From Vitellaria paradoxa (taxonomy: Eukaryota; Streptophyta; Magnoliopsida; Ericales; Sapotaceae), in the NCBI GenBank assembly GCA_019916065.1, contig CM034240.1, positions 44,466,026 through 44,530,025 of the forward strand: a stretch of DNA of 64,000 nucleotides. The letters run 5' to 3'. Position 1 is the stretch's first letter. Each line of letters starts with the position of its first letter. A model generated the notes under the pieces. The model did no database searches. It saw only the letters and a list, made by a program, of their open reading frames with translations, and was not told the DNA's origin. Below, piece after piece: positions 12,839-26,333 of this stretch. Position numbers and translations under genes: made by a program.

Positions 12839-14199
12839 GCAACGGATATATCGATTCATTCATGTATAGATTCCACTAAATTTATCCTGTATATACAAGT
12901 ATACATACAAGACCCTTCTCCTGGGTAATCCTGTATCTACAAGTCAATTTTATTTTGTGTAGCGTAGTGCAGGCAATATAGGAATTGGTGTATAGTTTCA
13001 AAATTTATTTCCTTGGACCATGAAAACCATTTTGGTCCATAATTCGTAACTGCTATTCCATTTGGCGCTGTTATTTAATGTTTATTGTGGCTATAAAATG
13101 AACTAAACTACACAAAGTTTGCTCAGGTTCGATTCGATCATAAATTCGCTCGATCGGAAACATAACCAAACCGAATTTGAAACACAATATCGACTTCATT
13201 ATCTCATCATAACTCACTAAAAGTTGGACTTGATAAACGAATACCGGATAAGTGTAATATCAAATATCAAACTATTTAGCTTAACATAAAATCAATTCAA
13301 TCAGAGGTTCCCTTTATTTACCTCAAACGTTTAGTAAGCCTAATTGAAACACCTTACTAAGCCTAATTGAAACACCTTACTGCTCAGATTCAGTTTGACT
13401 CATTTGCACCCATAATGTTGTAGGCATACGTTCGCATCTTTGTTCCATTATGAACCAAATTTTGAGAGACTGAAATCTTTGTACCATTATGAACCAAATT
13501 TTGAGAGACTGACATCAAATTTGATGTCAACTGTAACATTAAATCTCTTGATTATTGAATTTTAAACACATTCAAGTATTTCCATACGTTTTTAATTAAA
13601 AAAAATATTTGAATAAATTCAGATATTTAAATTTTAATCCGACAGTCCATACAGTTGATGTAATGGATTTATAGCATACTTGCTGTCAGCCACCCTCCTT
13701 TCTTATGAACCTAATATAAGCTCCACAGTATCATGCATGGTCATACTTAATTGCCAGAAGAAAATGCAAGATCTGCATTTGGTAACCAGGAGAAAATGGT
13801 TTAACATTAGGGCAGCATATATAAAACTGACAAGAAATCTGTAGTTGAGCATGATTCTGTCAAGATCTCAAAAATAAATGGAAACTCAGGCAAGGAACAT
13901 TACAAGTCTTTTCACCCTTTCAATACAATTTCATCTGCTTGACAAGGAAACGGAATGTTCTAAAACATTGAAACTCCCTCTCCCACTCATTCTTTGAATG
14001 TCAAAAAAAGTTGATCGATTCTATCAATACATGAGCCAATGAAGGGCTTCAGCAAAGAGATTGCTTAATTTTGGCCATTTGACAGGAGAATGCTCTTAAA
14101 TTTACAGTAACAATACAAGAAAGGTCATCATCACTGCGTGGTCCATATCACACCATCCATAATTGCAAAAGAAATTGCTCGCTAATGCAATGCATCCAT
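12839..14199. other. Convergent intergenic region between CLPD and U2A'
   Basis: Contains the 3' UTRs of both genes and no further coding region. Two small recent tandem duplications are visible: a 26-bp unit around CCTAATTGAAACACCTTAC near 13335-13385, and a unit of about 46 bp around ATTATGAACCAAATTTTGAG near 13438-13512. Confidence 0.6.
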
Positions 14200-17100
14200 T
14201 TAATCCTGAAAGATAAATGAAGATCATTAGTCACAAAAGAACATATTTAACTTTACATGTGTATGTTGAATAACTAATCCAAGCATGAGAAGAAAATGAA
14301 GCACCAATTTCGTAACCCAAAAAAAAAAAAAGGAACACTGGCAGTACGTGAGAGAAGAAGACCATGGGGAAGCAATAGAGATTTTGGGGAAGTAGTCAGA
14401 ATACCCCCACAATCTTATATTAATTTTGATATGATTTGCGTGCAAATGGTTCACACCAAGCCTATGAAAGTCCAACACCAGCCGATGTCAATACAACAAT
14501 CCCTCTATCAACAATCTTATACCTATGATGCAGAGGATTGTGCAAGCAGTTCAACAATTTCTCTGAACATTCAAGTGATATACTAAGTTCTAGTCACCAT
14601 TTGGCCAATAAAACAACTGTTTTGAGATGAGACTACAAAAGTACGCGGAGTGCAAAGCTGCATTTGCTAATGAAAATACCATCAACCAGAATACTGGGCG
14701 CTATTAAACAGACTCAGGAAGAATGACTAGTAATGCTATTAATACCTGTTCCATTTCTGCAGATTCATTATTCTTCTGCTCAGGCTCAGCATCTTTTGGC
14801 ACATCATTAGCTTCATTCTGCTCATCAGTAGCCATTTTGTCTTCTTTGGCTGCTTCTTTGTTGGTCACGACCATCATCACCAATTTTCAGATCTGCAGGA
14901 ATCTGGCCAGACTTCAATACCTGCTTGTCACAATTTAAACCAACAGCAAAATCATCAGAATAACATTAACAAATTTTAGAAACAGCAAACATTAGCTACC
15001 AAATAAATTAAAAAAAAAAAAGGAACTTTGCAAAAGCCACCTGTTCTGGTTGGTAGAGAAAGCAATCAAAATATGGAAATCATTGGCAATAGAATTATTA
15101 CCCTTTCAAGCCTTGCTACCTCTTCAAGAGTTTGGGAATTGACGATGGCAGCCTGCAATGATATTGACAATCAAACATCTATTAAATGGGAAATAAACTG
15201 CTTGCACAGAAGCACTATGGTTACAAAATGAAGGCTCCATGGGGGAGGGGAAAAAAGAGGATTAAAAATCAAGCATTTTAGGAGCTAATGCTTAGCAAAG
15301 ATGGGGTGACAGCTGCAGAAAGGACAATAAAACTCAATTCAAGTAATTCACAGCCAGTTACATGGAAAAGATTAAGGGGAACTTCTAAATTAGAATGGTA
15401 AGCCACTTAAACCATAACTTTTCAGTCTAGGATTCTGCCTCAAGCCATTAAGAATGTGGAATCGACCAATTAGAGGGAAAAGCAGAAAGAAAGGAAAAAG
15501 ATGCAATGAGCATATTACCTTGATAGCTATAATTTGCTCTGGTGTAGGGGCAACTGTTTTAGGTGTTTGCTCTTCCTTCGGAACCTCTGGGGTACTAGGA
15601 ACCTCACCAGGTATAAATGTCTTTGCAGATTCCTTTTTAGCTTGTTCTTCAGCTTCTTGTGATGAAAACAGATTTTGTGCCTCAATTCGCTCCTAAAAAA
15701 ATTATATATTAGGAAAGGCAACCAGATATGATATTGAGAAACCCAACTAAAACAAAATCAAATACACACAAAAAAAAAAAAAATAGAGAACAGAAAATAT
15801 GAATAAAGCCGAAGTAGAAACCACAGAGTTGAAAATACTGATAAAAAATTTTAACACTGAAAACCAAGCAAGAAGCTACAAACAGGTATGCACATGCAAG
15901 TGTCCGTGAGTAGAGGATCAGAGTTTATCTAAATACAATTATAAAACATAAAAAATAGATGGATATTTGGCATGGTGCAAACTTCAGCAATAAACAATGA
16001 AAGAATGCCATTGACCCATAAATATGATGCGGAAAAGTTTATTTTGTGACAATTGTAAATGATTGAACCGGTAATTGCATCTCCATCAAAGTTATATAAG
16101 TTCTAAGAAGCAACTATAAAGAGATTAAAAAACGAAGGAAGAAATCCAGAAATACGACCATCCATCATTGTGCCTAATAGTCGCAAAAGAACCGAAAACC
16201 TAGTTGTTAAGTGAGCGAGTGAGAGTGTGTTTGTGTGTGTGTTGAGATATATTGAGCAAAAAAGTGGGGCATTGTTGATCTGACTGTTCAGTATTGTTAT
16301 ATATATATATATATGACTACTGATTCTCTCTAATGAATGCCTTAAGCAGAGCATGTTTTGCCCCTTATCAGACAGTCGCATTTCATCAGTCAGTACCTAT
16401 CTTAGTAACCTGTTTGGTTAACTGATTGGTTTCAAGAAATCCCATTCGGTTAGTTTAAAGGAGTTCGAGTGAAAACTTAACAGTGGTGCAAAAGGTGCAA
16501 TGGTGGAAGTGGTGATAAGGAAGTTTTGAGATACTAACATTAGTGGTAGTAGTTGCGATTGCAACAGGGAAGGTGGTTGCAGACACTCCTTAAAGGGATG
16601 GAAATGATTATAAAGGTAGTAATGTGGAAGCTTCGATAGCGAAAGTGGCCATAGAAAGACTGCAGACAAGTTTAGATGACTCACTTAAACCTTGCCAATT
16701 ATGGTTCACTCGCAACCATCTTAAGTTTTTTTTTTAGCTGGAGACAAGTCAAACCTATAAATCAAAATACTCAGTAATGTCATTCAAAGGATGATAACTT
16801 TTATGTTAGGCCTATAATTAACAGAAGACAGTTTAAACCTATAAATCAAATACTTTGAAAATATTTTATGATATAAAAAATATAAAAACAGAAAGGAAAA
16901 CCCCACAGCAAATTTATGGGTACAATGTTCTATAAGCATTGAAAGTCGTCACCCTCTTATGCCACTTTCACAATTTTGAATGAATGAGATAATTTCTAGT
17001 TATATTTCACTGCTTCATACAATGGTAGAATATTCTTCAAATCACATTTCAGGTCAATCTTCCACAAAAGTTCTCATTGATATGTTTATCATTGACTAAT

Positions 17101-17817
17101 CAAGTGGTTAAAATCTCACCATTCTGAATTTCCCAGAGCAACAATAATTGTGTAAGCTCAGCATTTCAAGGGTTTTTTTTTTTAGTTGGACTGCTGTATT
17201 CAAACAGACATAGAAGACCTTGGGAAGTTCCCTTTTGAATCCTACTAGTCACCCAAATTGCCATTGTGTTCTAATGCTACTCTTTTGCAAACCTGATTTT
17301 TTTGAGAAATGGTATCAATTCTGGGCCAATTACAATTCCAACTTTGATATGATGAGTATAACTATCACGTGATTTCCATCAAAGCGAACATTGGCCTGAG
17401 AAGGCCAAAATGAATCTGGGCCTGTTTCAATACTAAACAGAGCCAATACTTCATACCGCATAGATGTTGTGTAGGCTTTTATATGCCTCAAACCAAAAAC
17501 TCTATCCTGCTACCACCCCAGAATACAACTTTGGACCAGCTTTTACATTGTACTTTAACGTTAGTCTTCATGCCTCCAACTCCTATGCCTTACAAAAAGG
17601 TAAAGGGTTTTTTTCATTTTCATTTTTAATAAGACTGGGTAGAGGATTTACATTATCTCAAATATTTGGAACCTATAATATAAACAGTTGAAAAGATAGC
17701 CATATCAAATAACAAAGAGAGACTGGTTCCAAAAAAAATTATAATGATAATAATAAAAAAAAAAAAAACCACCGCACCTTAAAAACTTAGTCATAACAAT
17801 ATGTGAATGATAAGAAA

Positions 17818-17854
<37 letters not shown>

Positions 17855-18638
17855 CGCGCAGTGATTTCAGTTTGTGGATGACATATAAGCGGTAATTTGG
17901 TTTCTTTGTAATATTATTATCAAGCAGACTAAGGAACTGCAGATTTGGGAGCGATGCAAGGGGATCAATCTCCACCAAGTTAGTAAGTCGATTGTTGGTA
18001 AGAACCAAAGTGTGCAATTTTGGCAAAAACTCTGCAAATTCACAGAACAAAACAAAGCATGTCAAGCTAGACCCATTATGAATATGACAGAAAAATATTT
18101 ACATAAATCAATGGCCTGACCTCCAATGTTCGGATTGATGCGGGTAATTCTGTTGTTGTTAACTAACAAAGTTCCAAGTCGATTTAAGTAAGGAAAATTT
18201 TCAAGCTTAACTATCTCATTGTCAGACAGATCAATGGTGTCAAATTGATCCTGTATATGAACAAGCACAACCCACAAGACCCATTAGAACAAAAAAAAAA
18301 AATAAAAAAATAAATTCTACAAAGTTGAAAGGATATAAAACCCATCTAGTTTTAGTTAATTATTAAAAGTCTCAGAAGCTAAACTCACCTCAGTCGCACC
18401 CAAGTTTTCTATAACAGCAATCTTATTCCCTACAGGAGGGGGGGGAACAATAGAGTAAATAAACTAAAATAGAGAAAAAAAAAAGAAAAAAGAAGAAAAA
18501 ACCAACAGAGATCCATACAGAAACACATGCCCACACAGCAATTTTCATGAAAAAAGAATAGGTCATGTGTGCGCGTATATATGTGTATATATCTATATTT
18601 ACAGATATGAGTACGAGGAAGAAAGGGGCTAACCTCGA

Positions 18639-18678
<40 letters not shown>

Positions 18679-18715
18679 GGCTTTTCCAAATCAAATCCGC
18701 CGTCAGTCTCACCAT
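14200..18715 (-). CDS. U2A': U2 small nuclear ribonucleoprotein A' (leucine-rich repeat splicing factor)
   Basis: U2A' binds U2 snRNA stem-loop IV together with U2B'' in the nucleus and acts in branch-site recognition. Coding exons on the minus strand: 18715-18634, 18429-18389, 18250-18121, 18031-17826, 15692-15519, 15152-15102, 14920-14746, 14205-14200. The start MVRLTADLIWKSPHFF is the family N terminus. LRR segments follow (FDTIDLSDNEIVKLENFP, LGTLLVNNNRITRINPNIG, LHTLVLTNNRLTNLVEIDPL, LQFLSLLDNNITKKPNYR), then the LRR cap, RVLDFKKVK. The C-terminal part is acidic with PTPEQI and LKSGQIPADLK. The product is about 287 residues, somewhat longer than the Arabidopsis protein. Exon 7 carries one extra base near 14869, so its acidic tail is in a shifted frame. 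The last coding exon encodes only Asp and the stop. Intron 4 is 2.1 kb with no element recognised. Confidence 0.93.
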
Positions 18716-20570
18716 TTTCCTTCTTCGCTGATGAGTGTTCGAAAACCCAAGCACAAAAAAACCCCAACTTCAACCCCGCCGAACCTCAGCGCTCAAAAAG
18801 TCTAGAAAATTTGTGCTTTATTGGAATGAGCTTGGGAAAGGACCCTAACCACCCAAATACCCTCAAGTGTGGTTTCATGTAAGTCGAGGATACCCCCCCC
18901 CCCGGGGGTTAAAGTAATTTCTACCCGCGGCTGAGGGTAATCCTGTCCTCGTAATTATAGGACTCATAACGAAGGTTAGGAGTTTGAACATCAAGGAAAA
19001 GAATTTAATCCCCTTACATCCGATTGGATGCAGATAAATTGGGAGAAAAGAAGAGAAAAAAAAATATTAAAATTAATTATTTTTTTGGGAAGAAAAGAAA
19101 AAAGTGGAAAGAAATGAAAAGAAAATAAATAATTTATTTTTAAAATTTTCATTCTCTCAAAAGTGGAAAAAAAGAGAAAAGAAAAAGTTATTCAATGAAA
19201 ATTTTAAAATAATACTTTTACCTATAAAATAAAAAATAAAAAAAAATTACAAATATGTTATTAATTAAATCCTTTTAATTTCATTATTTTGGTAAGCTTT
19301 CACAACTCTCCTCAAACTTCATTTGTTTCTAATCGTTTCCCAGCTGAGGTAAGATATATATATTTTTTAATAACATTTTGCCCTTTTTTTTTTGTTCAAT
19401 CACGTTAGAAGGCTCGATTTAATCTTCTTTTTACGTGTAATATAATATGTGCGTGTGTGTTACGTTTCAAGTGTTGTTTCAACACTTTATTAGTTGCAAT
19501 ATATATATGTATGTATGTATGTTACATTTTCAGCGCTGTTCAAAATATGTTATTTTTTTTCTTTTAATAGCAGCGTTTTCGTTGAATTCTTTTTTAAGTA
19601 TTATTATTTGTATTTTTGTGCAAGTATATTTATTTTCTTGCTAATTATAGATAATTTATTTATTGATAAGGGTATAGCTGTAAAATAATAATATACATTT
19701 TTTTTTCTTTTCATTTCTTCTTGCTCACAAATAAAAAAAAATAATTATCTTTTTTTTCCCAAACTCTCAAACAAATGAAAAGAAAACTATTATCATTTTT
19801 TTTTTTCCCTTCCCTCCAAATTAATATTTTCTTTCTTTTCCTCTAAAACTCACAAACGACCCTTAGACTGTGTTTGTTTGCTCATGGTAAGAGTGTAAAT
19901 CAACTTAACCTAATTTAGTCAAGAAAAGTATTATTTGTTTCAATTTAAAAAATTAAAAAATAATTTAAATTTGATTAATTTATTTTTAATTCAAACTTGG
20001 GTGCACCTCTCTAGCTGATAATGATTCGTGTCTGGTTTGAATAATTTGATAGTTTATGTATTATAATTATTACGTATTAGTTTATAAATTAAATTCTTAT
20101 TAGAATTTAATAATAAAATGAGAAAAATTAAGGATATCAAAAATTCCTTCCAATGGGTACTTACTTATCCATCCCGCTCAAAACAGGCACGTAGATGTTC
20201 TAGCGAGTATGGAACAAGGATGGAAATTTTATATAGACTCTGTACGGGACGGAAATGTGGATTAAGATGGTATTCTCCGTACCATCCCAGCCCATCCTAT
20301 TTTGGGCGTGTTTAGAATTGTATAAAAGTATATAAAATAAAATAAAATTATAAAAGTAAATGTCTCGTAATTCGTATAATGTGAAGAATTTAAATTTTAC
20401 TATCTCGTAATTTGTTTGTAAATTTGTAAGATTTTATTTTATTTTGTTTAGCTCCAAACGGAGTTATAGCCCCACTTATATACAAGTTATATTTATATAA
20501 TATTTTATGTCAACATATAATGTTATATTAATTTGAAAATATGTACTTTTAATAATATTATACAAAATTA
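18716..20570. other. U2A' promoter side and AT-rich intergenic DNA
   Basis: The first 150 bases are U2A' leader and promoter. A C/G homopolymer tract lies at about 18893-18907. The rest is AT-rich with A/T-run inverted segments (about 19010-19145 against 19700-19865) that look like a decayed MITE. Near 20120-20300, phrases such as GGATGGAAATTTT and GGGACGGAAA resemble a decayed retroelement; similar text resumes at 22617-22740, so the MULE at 20580-22533 appears to have inserted into it. No gene. Confidence 0.45.
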
Positions 20571-20579
20571 TTGAATTTA

Positions 20580-22533
20580 GGGTAAAGGTTAAAATCTACC
20601 TCTATAATTTGTATCAATCACTTTTCTCTCACATATTTAATTACAATAGTCAAATCTTACACTTTTGATCAAATAAAAATTCAGTCATTGTTAGTTGTTA
20701 TTAAATACAACCATTAAACTAAGATAAAAAAATAAATTTTTTCTACAATTTACTCTCAATATTACTTAAATCCCCCACATTTCAGTTATAACAGTCAAAT
20801 CCCTACACTTTCGGTGTATATTTAAAATACATTTTATTAAATTATATAATATATTATAATTTAAAATATATTTTATTAAATTATTTTTAGTAAGTAATAA
20901 AATTAAAAAATATTTAATACGTTTACGTTTTATAATACATTATTTTTAATAAATAATATAATAAATTAATATTTAATCTATTTTAATTAATATGAAATAT
21001 ATTTATTAAATTCAAATAATTTTTAAAAATAATAAAATTAAATATTTATTAAAGGTGATTTGGTAAAGTATATTTACTTAAAATGTTTTTAGCAATAATA
21101 TAATTAAATTATATTATTTTAGAAAAAAATGACAACAAAAAATAATGAGTTAAACCAAATAGTTCTAGTTTTTCTATTTTGTTTAACCCTTTATTTTCTC
21201 ATTTTATTTTCTATTATTATTTTTTTTAAATAAAAATGAAACTACGTCTGAAAATATAATTTTATTATATAAATTAATTTTTTATAAAATATTTAATTTT
21301 ATTACTTTTTAAAAAGTATTTGAATTTAATAAAATATTTTATATTAATTAATTAAATTAATCATTAATTTAAATATATTACTAATTTAATTTTTTATTTA
21401 TTAAAAATAATTTAATTCAAAGAAAATAAAATATATTAAATATAATTTAATTATATATTTACTAAAAATGTTTTAATAAATATATTACCATCGAATAACC
21501 TTTAATAAAATATTTAATTTTATTATTTTTAACAATATATTTCATATTAATTAAAATAAATTAAGTTTTAATTTAATTAGTGTAGTGTTTTTTTTTAAAT
21601 CAACTATTTAATTAATATGATTTCAATATATTGCTCACAATAATTACTATATTTGATAATTTTATTCACAAAATAATATTACAATTTTATTTAATAATGA
21701 ATATTAAAAATTTATATTTCCTAATTTGTTTCATAAAAATAATTATAAAATTATTGAATAACAGTATACTTTTTTTTTCCAATTAGCTATTTAATGATAG
21801 TGTAATATATTTTTTTATTGCTTTTCAACATTTTCCTCATTTGTTTTCCCAATTTCAAGTATCCCATCAAAACTAATTAATTGAAAGGAAAATATAATTA
21901 AACACAAATAAATTAGAAGTAGAAAGAAAATATACCGATTAAGTTTTACTTTTACTCATTCATATATATATATATATATACATTTAATTTTAACTTCTCA
22001 CAATTAATATTAATAATAATTTTTAAAGTAATAATTCTATTATACGAGAATATGATTTGTTACCAAAATTATATGATTGATTATAGACGTATCATTTTTT
22101 AAAATAATATTCTCATTTTAAATTATAATATGTTATATAATTTAATAAATATATTTCAGATATATTATGCATTAAAAATAATTTAATAAAATATATTTTA
22201 AATTATAATATGTTATATAATTTAATAAAATATATTTCAGATTATATTATGTATTAAAAATAATTTAATAAAATATATTTCAAATACATATCAAAAATTT
22301 AAGGATTTAACTGTTATAATTGAAACGCGAGGAAATTAAAGTGATACTGAGGGTAAACTGTAAAAGAAATTACTTTTTTCTTTAATCTAACGGTTGTATT
22401 TAACGGTTAACTAACAGAAGAACTGAATTGCTACTTAATCGAAAGTGTAAAGATTTGACTATTGCAATTGGAACATGTGGGACTAAAATGATACTAAGAA
22501 TAAACTCTAAGGGATGATTTTTGTATTTTATCC
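20580..22533. mobile_element. Non-autonomous Mutator-like element (MULE) with long terminal inverted repeats
   Basis: A 1954-bp AT-rich element. The left end GGGTAAAGGTTAAAATC matches, on the other strand, the right end GGATAAAATACAAAAATC. The inverted arms run about 250 bp (20580-20830 and 22280-22533), sharing CAATAGTCAAATC, ACACTTT(T/C)GAT and AAATACAACC. The 9-bp sequence TTGAATTTA flanks both sides (20571-20579 and 22534-22542); a 9-bp target duplication with long TIRs is the hallmark of Mutator-like elements. Each arm holds an internal repeat of about 110 bp. A unit of about 82 bp is tandemly duplicated at about 22121-22280. No transposase frame is present. Confidence 0.88.
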
Positions 22534-22542
22534 TTGAATTTA

Positions 22543-23715
22543 AATATATATAATTTTTATTTTAAATAAATATTCATTAATATTATTTTAATTTAATAAA
22601 TAGTTTTTATTTTAAACAATGAGCGAGGATGGAAAACCCACGGATAAGTAGGGACAGGGATGGAAATTTTTTTTATTATTTTTTTATTCTTAACAGGAAC
22701 AAAGACAAGAATAGGGACGGATATTCTATAAATGGAGACAGAAAAGAGAGAGGAGAAGCGCCGTTGACTTCTCTAAAAAAATTATAATTCAAGCTCCATT
22801 TGTTTATATTATATTTTTGAGTCAAGATATATGACTTGACCAAACTCGAGTAAATCCCAATTAATTTAATTTATTATACAATCCTAATTAAAGAAAAAAA
22901 CATAAAGAGAATTTAAAATTGGTAAACGAAAGATAAAAATACATAAAATTTTAAAATAGTCAAATAAGAAAACTAATTTATGGTGAATATTTTTTAATCT
23001 GTTGAATCTAAATTTTTCACAACAGAATGAATACAAAATTGGATAAAAAAAATTAAAATTCCCCTTTTAATTTTTATGCTTACATTTGGGTATATTTTTA
23101 TCTTATTTCCCACAAAATGTATACAACATTATACATAACGGGCTATCATAGATTTTATTGCAAAATAATTAAACGTCAAATAAAAATATTCTCTCCCATT
23201 CAAACATGACATAAACGACGAGCCCGCCGGCGGAGAAAAGCTCACTAAAATCCGAGAGACAATTAAACGATCACCAAACGGGTTCTGCAGAAATCACCTG
23301 TATATAACTCCCATTATATCACCCGAGGAAAAACTGACTAAATCCGCGAGACAATTAAATGATCACCAAACCTGTTTATAACTCCTGCTACATCAGCAGC
23401 ACAACTCCATATACACAGTGCAAAGCACCCAGACTGATAAATACAGAGGATAATGAATTCTTTTGAGTCCTCAAGACAGAAAATGAACACTAGATCTCAA
23501 GGCTATTCAGCAAGAAGTCTTAACAAACAAGAAGACGTCAAAGGCTAACAATGAATTATCATCAGCCATTGCGAGAAATCTAAGCCCAACTTCGTTATAA
23601 ATACTCAAAAACTGGTAAGACTTCTGCTAATGCAAACTCTGTAATAAAAATAAGGATATATACATGAACAAAATGTAACACGCAACTACCAGGGAAGGGC
23701 AGAGAGTGCAAACCC
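22543..23715. other. Intergenic and 3' UTR DNA downstream of the FRIGIDA-like fragment
   Basis: AT-rich to about 23200, then a more complex stretch to 23715 that is probably the FRIGIDA-like 3' UTR. At about 23236-23395 a unit of about 95 bp is tandemly repeated: GAGACAATTAAACGATCACC at 23254 and GAGACAATTAAATGATCACC near 23349. No other gene was seen. Confidence 0.5.
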
Positions 23716-24799
23716 TCAATACAAATAGGATGAACGATGACGGGCAGGGACAGAGCTACCTGTCGGAGAACTACCATATCGCTCGCTTTCCACAACAGCA
23801 TCAGCAAACCCATAAAGATTGGAGGACGACCTTGGATTCGAGCTGCCGCCAATGGAAGAGGGATTTGGCAATCCTGCAAAGCTTTCCAGTGATGGCCCCG
23901 GCGGCCTGAATGGGGAGCCATTAACCCCAAGGGCTGCAGGCTCCCCATAGCTGCGACCGATCAACCTCTCTCTGAAGGACGCATCCCCATGCCATCCGTA
24001 TGGCTGACTGCTGCTATCAATGGCATATCCAACCCTATCAACCAGCCCCCCTGTGTAAGGCCCCAGTGGCAGAACATCAACTGCATGCGCCGACGTGCCA
24101 GCTGCAAACGCACCAGCCCCAATGCCAGGCAATGGCCCTACACCAGCTCTAGGCGGTTCAGATGGGGCAGAGAAGCCGCTGATATGACCAGGGAATCCAC
24201 CATCCAACAAGTTTATTGGCGTTAAACCGTCAGAAGAGCGCCTGTCATTCACATAAGCAGTAGCCATCTCCAGTTGTGGCCCGTGTTCAGCAAACCAAGG
24301 CCGTCTAACCTCTGGGCTTCTCAACCTCTTGGAGTACTCAAGTTCATCAGCTTCAGCTTTTCTCTTTTGTCTCACCTGCTCTTTAATTTTCTTATCTGTA
24401 TCATCAATCTCTCTCTCCAGCCTAGATATTTGTTCATTAATTTTCCATCCGGGGAGAACCTTCAAGGGATCAATCTGGTGATAATTCAAACACTTGAGTA
24501 CAGATTTCAGATCAATTAGCTGCTCGTTGTTTGCTTCATTCTGCATGGCATCATAAAATTTCTGAATCAGCAAAATAAAAATCCTTGCTAAATTTAATAA
24601 GAGAAATGCAAACTAAAGCATGCCTCCGCAGCAAGCAAACCCTCTGCTGCTTTTCTTGCTCTCTTCCATTTGTCTCTAGATTGTTGTAAGAAAGTTGTCA
24701 AAATTGTTTGAGGTGGGAACTTATTCTCTAACCCAAATGTATAAGCAAAATCAACAGCTCTAACTTCCCTTTTATTCTTCATCATCCATTCAATTATCA
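23716..24799 (-). pseudogene. FRIGIDA-like protein, 3' part only (5' exons not found)
   Basis: Two exons are readable on the minus strand, 24799-24624 and 24561-23716, about 340 residues. The first carries the FRIGIDA-domain signature: IIEWMMKNKREVRAVDFAYT, then FGLENKFPP and ILTTFLQQSRDKWKRARKAA. The second begins KFYDAMQNEANNEQLIDLKS and goes through a coiled-coil stretch (ISRLEREIDDTDKKIKEQVR) to a Pro/Gly/Ser-rich tail ending RHRSSYLY. FRIGIDA-like proteins are plant nuclear proteins linked to flowering-time regulation. The upstream exon, which should hold the larger N-terminal half, is not visible in the 5 kb before the N gap. That DNA is mostly transposons, and the exon may lie in the gap or be lost. 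The junction after 24624 reads GAG|GCATGC, a GC-AG intron. Labelled pseudogene for the missing 5' part; a working gene with a very long intron remains possible. Confidence 0.75.
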
Positions 24800-24979
24800 C
24801 TGCAACAGATATAAATTGTGAATTAGACTGCAGATTACAAGTGAAGCAAGCAACCAATGACATAAATATATGTGCAACACTAGGATGGAGATAATGACCG
24901 ATCAAATTACCAATGTGTCTATATTATCAAAAAATAAAACAAAATAAGCAATATGAACATTACACAATAAAGCATGCAG

Positions 24980-25354
24980 ACACTTCAAAAAGGATATCAT
25001 GTCTGTATCAGGTACATATCTTTGGCACTCCAATATACATGTCGTGACGTGTCATATTATTTCATTTTTACTTCAAAGATATGATTAAGATAAACTTAGA
25101 TTTGAGTATACCAAAACCTCTGAAATAGTAAATCTTATATCTTATATTTTGTTATCTTTTACAATTAAATTGTGTGTTGAATTAGTCTTATTATGGATGT
25201 TATATTCATATAGATAACTAATAAATATATACAAAATTTATATTTTTGGTTGTATCCCCGTTTTATCCATACCCTCATTTTTTTTTTTTTAAATCACCGC
25301 ATCCGTATACGTGTCCGTGTCCGTACCTATATCAAATTTATATGTGTGATTCTT
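24980..25354. mobile_element. Possible small DNA transposon related to the 25.7-kb hAT-like element
   Basis: A 9-bp direct repeat AGCATGCAG flanks a 375-bp segment (24971-24979 and 25355-25363). The right inner part (CCGTATACG, CGTGTCCGTGTCCGTACC) is similar in style and order to the right end of the element at 25695-26333. The terminal inverted repeats are weak, so the exact ends are uncertain. AGCATGCAG is partly self-complementary, so a chance repeat is possible. Confidence 0.4.
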
Positions 25355-25694
25355 AGCATGCAGCTAACTTGCAATTTAGATGTAAACATTTGACATTATG
25401 CTGCTCCATAAGGCTATGATTTTCAATGATGCTCGTCAATCATCATACACCCATCAGTATGGGATCTTTTCTCTAATTAGTATACAGTATCCATTTTCCA
25501 AATATTTTGCTTGACAAGAAGATATTCAAAAGACAATTGGTAATTTTGTTCAATTTTTGGTTACCTAAAAGAAGTAGATATAGAGAAAAGTACTACTTCT
25601 ATTGACTTTGTTCATAAGAAAAATGGCAAATCGACACGGCATTATCAAAGAATTCGAATTTTAAAGCAGCATTATCTATACTCACCAATGAGAG

Positions 25695-26333
25695 CTATGA
25701 AACATGAATACTTCAAATTAAGCGCCGCACTCGTATCGGATACTCCGGAGATACGGTTAGGATACAGCCGTATACGTATCGATATGCCACATGGCGTATC
25801 CTAATTTTTTATTTTAACTTTTGTATAAGATACGGCTGGGATACGATTGGGATACGGGTAGAATATGAGAAGGATACTTTTAGGATATGGCGGGGGTCTA
25901 CATGTAATATTTTAAACCTTTTTTAGGGATAAAATTGATATGATAAAATTTTAGTAGGGGCCAACCTGTAATTAACTAAAATATATTGATGTGATTGAAG
26001 TTGGTTCTAACTAAAATTTAGGAAGTGAAAAAGCTATTTTTATTTTGAGATGTATGAAATTGTATTTGATACTTTAGTTATATTTGTGTTTTGTGTATGA
26101 ATGATGTTGGTAGTTTTAAGTATGAATGATGTAATTTATGGATTGAATGGTATTTTTTAAACTATATATTGTTATTTATATAATGTTTAGTAGCATATAG
26201 ATGCTATCTTCAAAAATATTTTAAATAAAACATATATTTTATTTTATTTTATTTTTTTGCCGTATCTTCGCCATACCCGTATCCTCATTTTTTGAAAATT
26301 GTCATATCCCGTATCCATATCCGTGCTTCATAG
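25695..26333. mobile_element. Non-autonomous hAT-like element, 639 bp
   Basis: The left end CTATGAAACATGAATAC pairs with the reverse complement of the right end, CTATGAAGCACGGATAT. The 8-bp sequence AATGAGAG occurs immediately outside both ends (25687-25694 and 26334-26341); an 8-bp target duplication is typical of hAT transposons. Subterminal DNA is rich in GATACGG/CCGTATC words at both ends (about 25735-25870 and 26262-26325). No transposase frame remains. Confidence 0.82.

Noticed and set aside
20579..20590. TTAGGGT as an interstitial telomere repeat
   Set aside because: Only one copy; it is the TSD/TIR junction of the MULE.
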